Below are positions 54,989 to 56,038 of a stretch of DNA of 56,038 nt, one piece after another. The DNA is from Azoarcus sp. (GTDB taxonomy: Bacteria; Pseudomonadota; Gammaproteobacteria; Burkholderiales; Rhodocyclaceae): positions 1 through 56,038 of the forward strand of contig JAISCE010000035.1 in NCBI GenBank assembly GCA_031265765.1. Direction: 5' to 3'. Both the position numbers and the translations under genes were made by a program. The notes below the pieces were generated by a model that did no database searches, had not been told where the DNA came from, and saw only the letters and a list, made by a program, of their open reading frames with translations. Each line of letters starts with the position of its first letter. The stretch's first letter is position 1.

Positions 54989-55743
54989 GATTTGAGACTC
55001 CATGTAAAAGGAATGACCACCCAGCTTGGCACGGGTTTGCTGCCCATGCGGGCAGGCTCGAAGCGCCATTTCATGATGGCGGTGCGCGCGGCCTCATCCA
55101 GCCGGGCGCTGCCGGAGCTTTTCCTGATTTCGACCTTCCCGGCGCTTCCGTCGGGCAATACATAGGCGCGCAGCGTCACCGTGCCTTGTTCGCCCAGGCG
55201 TCGGGACATTGGCGGATAAGGGGGGCGCGGGTTGTGCAGATAGTCGGCATCGTACCGGGCGGCGGTAACCGTGCCGGAAGCCTGTGCGGCGGCATTGCCG
55301 TGAGTGGCGGAAACCGCCGCCACGGCTTGCGACGCGGCTGGCGCGGGTTCCGGGGCCGGGCCGGATTCGGCTGGCCCGGCGGGTTCGGGAACAGGCGTCG
55401 GCTCTGGTATTTGGGATGTTTGCGCCGGCACGGGGCGGGGCTTGCGGGTAACGCGCTTGGGCCGCTCCGGCTTGGCGGGGCGGGGTTTGGGCGGCGTCGC
55501 CTGGGGCGGCGGAGGCGCGACCGCCTGCGCCTGCGCGGGCGCAGGGTCGAGCAGGCTGACCATGAGCGGCGCGGCGGACGGCGGCGTAACCTGGGCCGCG
55601 CCGCGCGGCATGGCAAAAAGCAGGACGCCATGCAGCAGCAGCGTCAGCCCGAGCCATAAAGCATTTTGGGCCGTGGAGCCGGGGAAGTTGGGCATCAATC
55701 GGTTGGGGGCGTGTTCTGGGGAAGCGCGCAGCAAGTCGTTCAT
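54985..55743 (-). CDS. tonB: Energy transducer TonB
   Basis: A 252-residue TonB. It has a cytoplasmic N terminus, a TM helix at about 27-45 (LWLGLTLLLHGVLLFA), a proline-rich periplasmic linker with PPPPQATPPKPRPAKPERP and alternating Glu-Pro repeats (about 70-145), and a TonB-C domain (about 170-252, NPRPPYPPMSRRLGEQGTV). It couples proton motive force to outer-membrane receptors for iron complexes. The ATG at 55743 lies only about 20 bases after the predicted transcription start without a clear ribosome-binding site, so ATG 55695 (MPNFPGS) is a serious alternative. A Fur box overlaps its promoter. Confidence 0.9.
   Translation of the reverse strand: MNDLLRASPEHAPNRLMPNFPGSTAQNALWLGLTLLLHGVLLFAMPRGAAQVTPPSAAPLMVSLLDPAPAQAQAVAPPPPQATPPKPRPAKPERPKRVTRKPRPVPAQTSQIPEPTPVPEPAGPAESGPAPEPAPAASQAVAAVSATHGNAAAQASGTVTAARYDADYLHNPRPPYPPMSRRLGEQGTVTLRAYVLPDGSAGKVEIRKSSGSARLDEAARTAIMKWRFEPARMGSKPVPSWVVIPFTWSLKS
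54986..55182. repeat. direct repeat, unit 2 (about 197 bp, tonB 3' end)
   Basis: The partner of 54549-54745. It covers the tonB 3' end and the start codon of the small TonB-C gene. Confidence 0.9.
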
Positions 55744-55752
55744 ATTAATAAC

Positions 55753-55771
55753 GACGATGCTAATTATTATC
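55753..55771 (-). promoter_or_regulatory. Fur box over the tonB promoter
   Basis: Read on the minus strand, the 19-mer beginning GATAATAATTAGCAT matches the Fur consensus at 14 of 19 positions. It overlaps the -10 element of the tonB promoter, so Fur-Fe2+ would block RNA polymerase. Confidence 0.7.
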
Positions 55772-55794
55772 ATTAAATGGAGCGGTCTTGTCAA
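55766..55794 (-). promoter_or_regulatory. sigma-70 promoter of the tonB operon
   Basis: TTGACA (minus strand, 55794-55789), 17 bases, GATAAT (55771-55766): a consensus -35 and a -10 with one mismatch at ideal spacing. The start of transcription is predicted near 55760. Confidence 0.75.
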
Positions 55795-56038
55795 TCCTTT
55801 CCGCTGCGGGTGTAGCCAGCCTGACGATTTCCCCAATCGACAGATTCATCGCATCCACACCTCACCCAAGAAATATTGCACGGCAAAGCGCCAGAACCGA
55901 TTCGCCACACTGACCTGCTCCGCAAGAACTACAAGAAATATTTCACACTTGAAGGAATAGGGGGGTTAGAATGCCGGTCAGTTTTTCCCGCGCATTCGTT
56001 TATTGGCGGAGCGTATAAACAAAGGATAGGTGCTCTAT
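55795..56038. other. right-end region without a complete gene
   Basis: No gene is supported here. The last bases read AAAGGATAGGTGCTCTAT, so a rightward gene may start at the window edge (AT followed by an unseen G) with AAGGA as ribosome-binding site. Placed divergently from a Fur-regulated tonB, it could be an iron-uptake gene, but nothing of its product is visible. Confidence 0.35.

Overview
The window reads as chromosomal DNA of a GC-rich betaproteobacterium, most likely near Rhodocyclaceae/Nitrosomonadales. The reasons are the ponA | pilMNOPQ-aroKB-dgt block, the cysB | cysI-DUF934-cysH-cysDN block, a DUF2863 gene (a family I associate with Betaproteobacteria), pilSR, and a PEP-CTERM/exosortase regulatory pair (prsK-prsR). 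Nearly all of the window is densely packed, intact protein-coding DNA. I found no tRNA, rRNA, CRISPR array or intact insertion sequence. The only mobile-element material is a nested scar of two transposase fragments at 1-471 and a short dispersed repeat seen twice.

Layout. 1-517: scar of an IS5-like and an IS256-like transposase, plus repeat copy A. 550-7503: cell-surface secretion and adhesion control. A TolC protein and an isoaspartyl methyltransferase-like gene are followed by lapD and lapG (c-di-GMP receptor and periplasmic protease) on the minus strand, with a divergent LapE/AggA-type outer-membrane channel; no giant adhesin gene is present. 7672-9118: a TlpA-like thioredoxin and a secreted DUF3298 protein. 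9149-19977: PBP1A diverging from the type IV pilus assembly operon pilMNOPQ, then aroK, aroB and dgt. 19978-20394: a non-coding scar with repeat copy B. 20395-25940: a DUF2339/DUF3999 membrane pair and a DUF4124 protein. 26088-32853: assimilatory sulfate reduction. 32996-42085: a DUF2863 gene, a PEP-CTERM/DUF4114 protein, a DegS-like protease, a NIF3-family protein, a retropepsin-like protease, release factor 3 and topoisomerase III. 42364-45661: a PP0621-like protein and the PilS/PilR two-component system. 45926-52265: the PEP-CTERM-type exopolysaccharide priming glycosyltransferase, PrsK, PrsR and a UDP-HexNAc dehydrogenase. 52325-55794: an iron-responsive-looking end with a second, cysteine-poor ribosomal protein S4 plus a 75-residue protein behind a candidate Fur box, and a tonB-exbB-exbD operon behind a second Fur box.

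How it fits together. Much of the window concerns the cell envelope and surface attachment: type IV pili (assembly and transcriptional control), LapD/LapG control of adhesin retention, and the PrsK/PrsR extracellular-matrix regulon. The strongest new regulatory observation is upstream of the PEP-CTERM gene (start at 35026). It has a -24/-12 sigma-54 promoter, a good IHF-like site and, further upstream, an imperfect TGTGT...ACACA inverted repeat. This is the architecture expected for activation by an enhancer-binding protein such as PrsR, encoded 14.5 kb away. Other points worth following are a tandem duplication of the 3' end of tonB that has created a second small TonB-C protein, an S4 paralogue behind a Fur-like box, a 4-oxalocrotonate tautomerase-like gene inside the sulfate-assimilation operon, and a Thr-to-Ser change in the sigma-54 contact loop of PilR.
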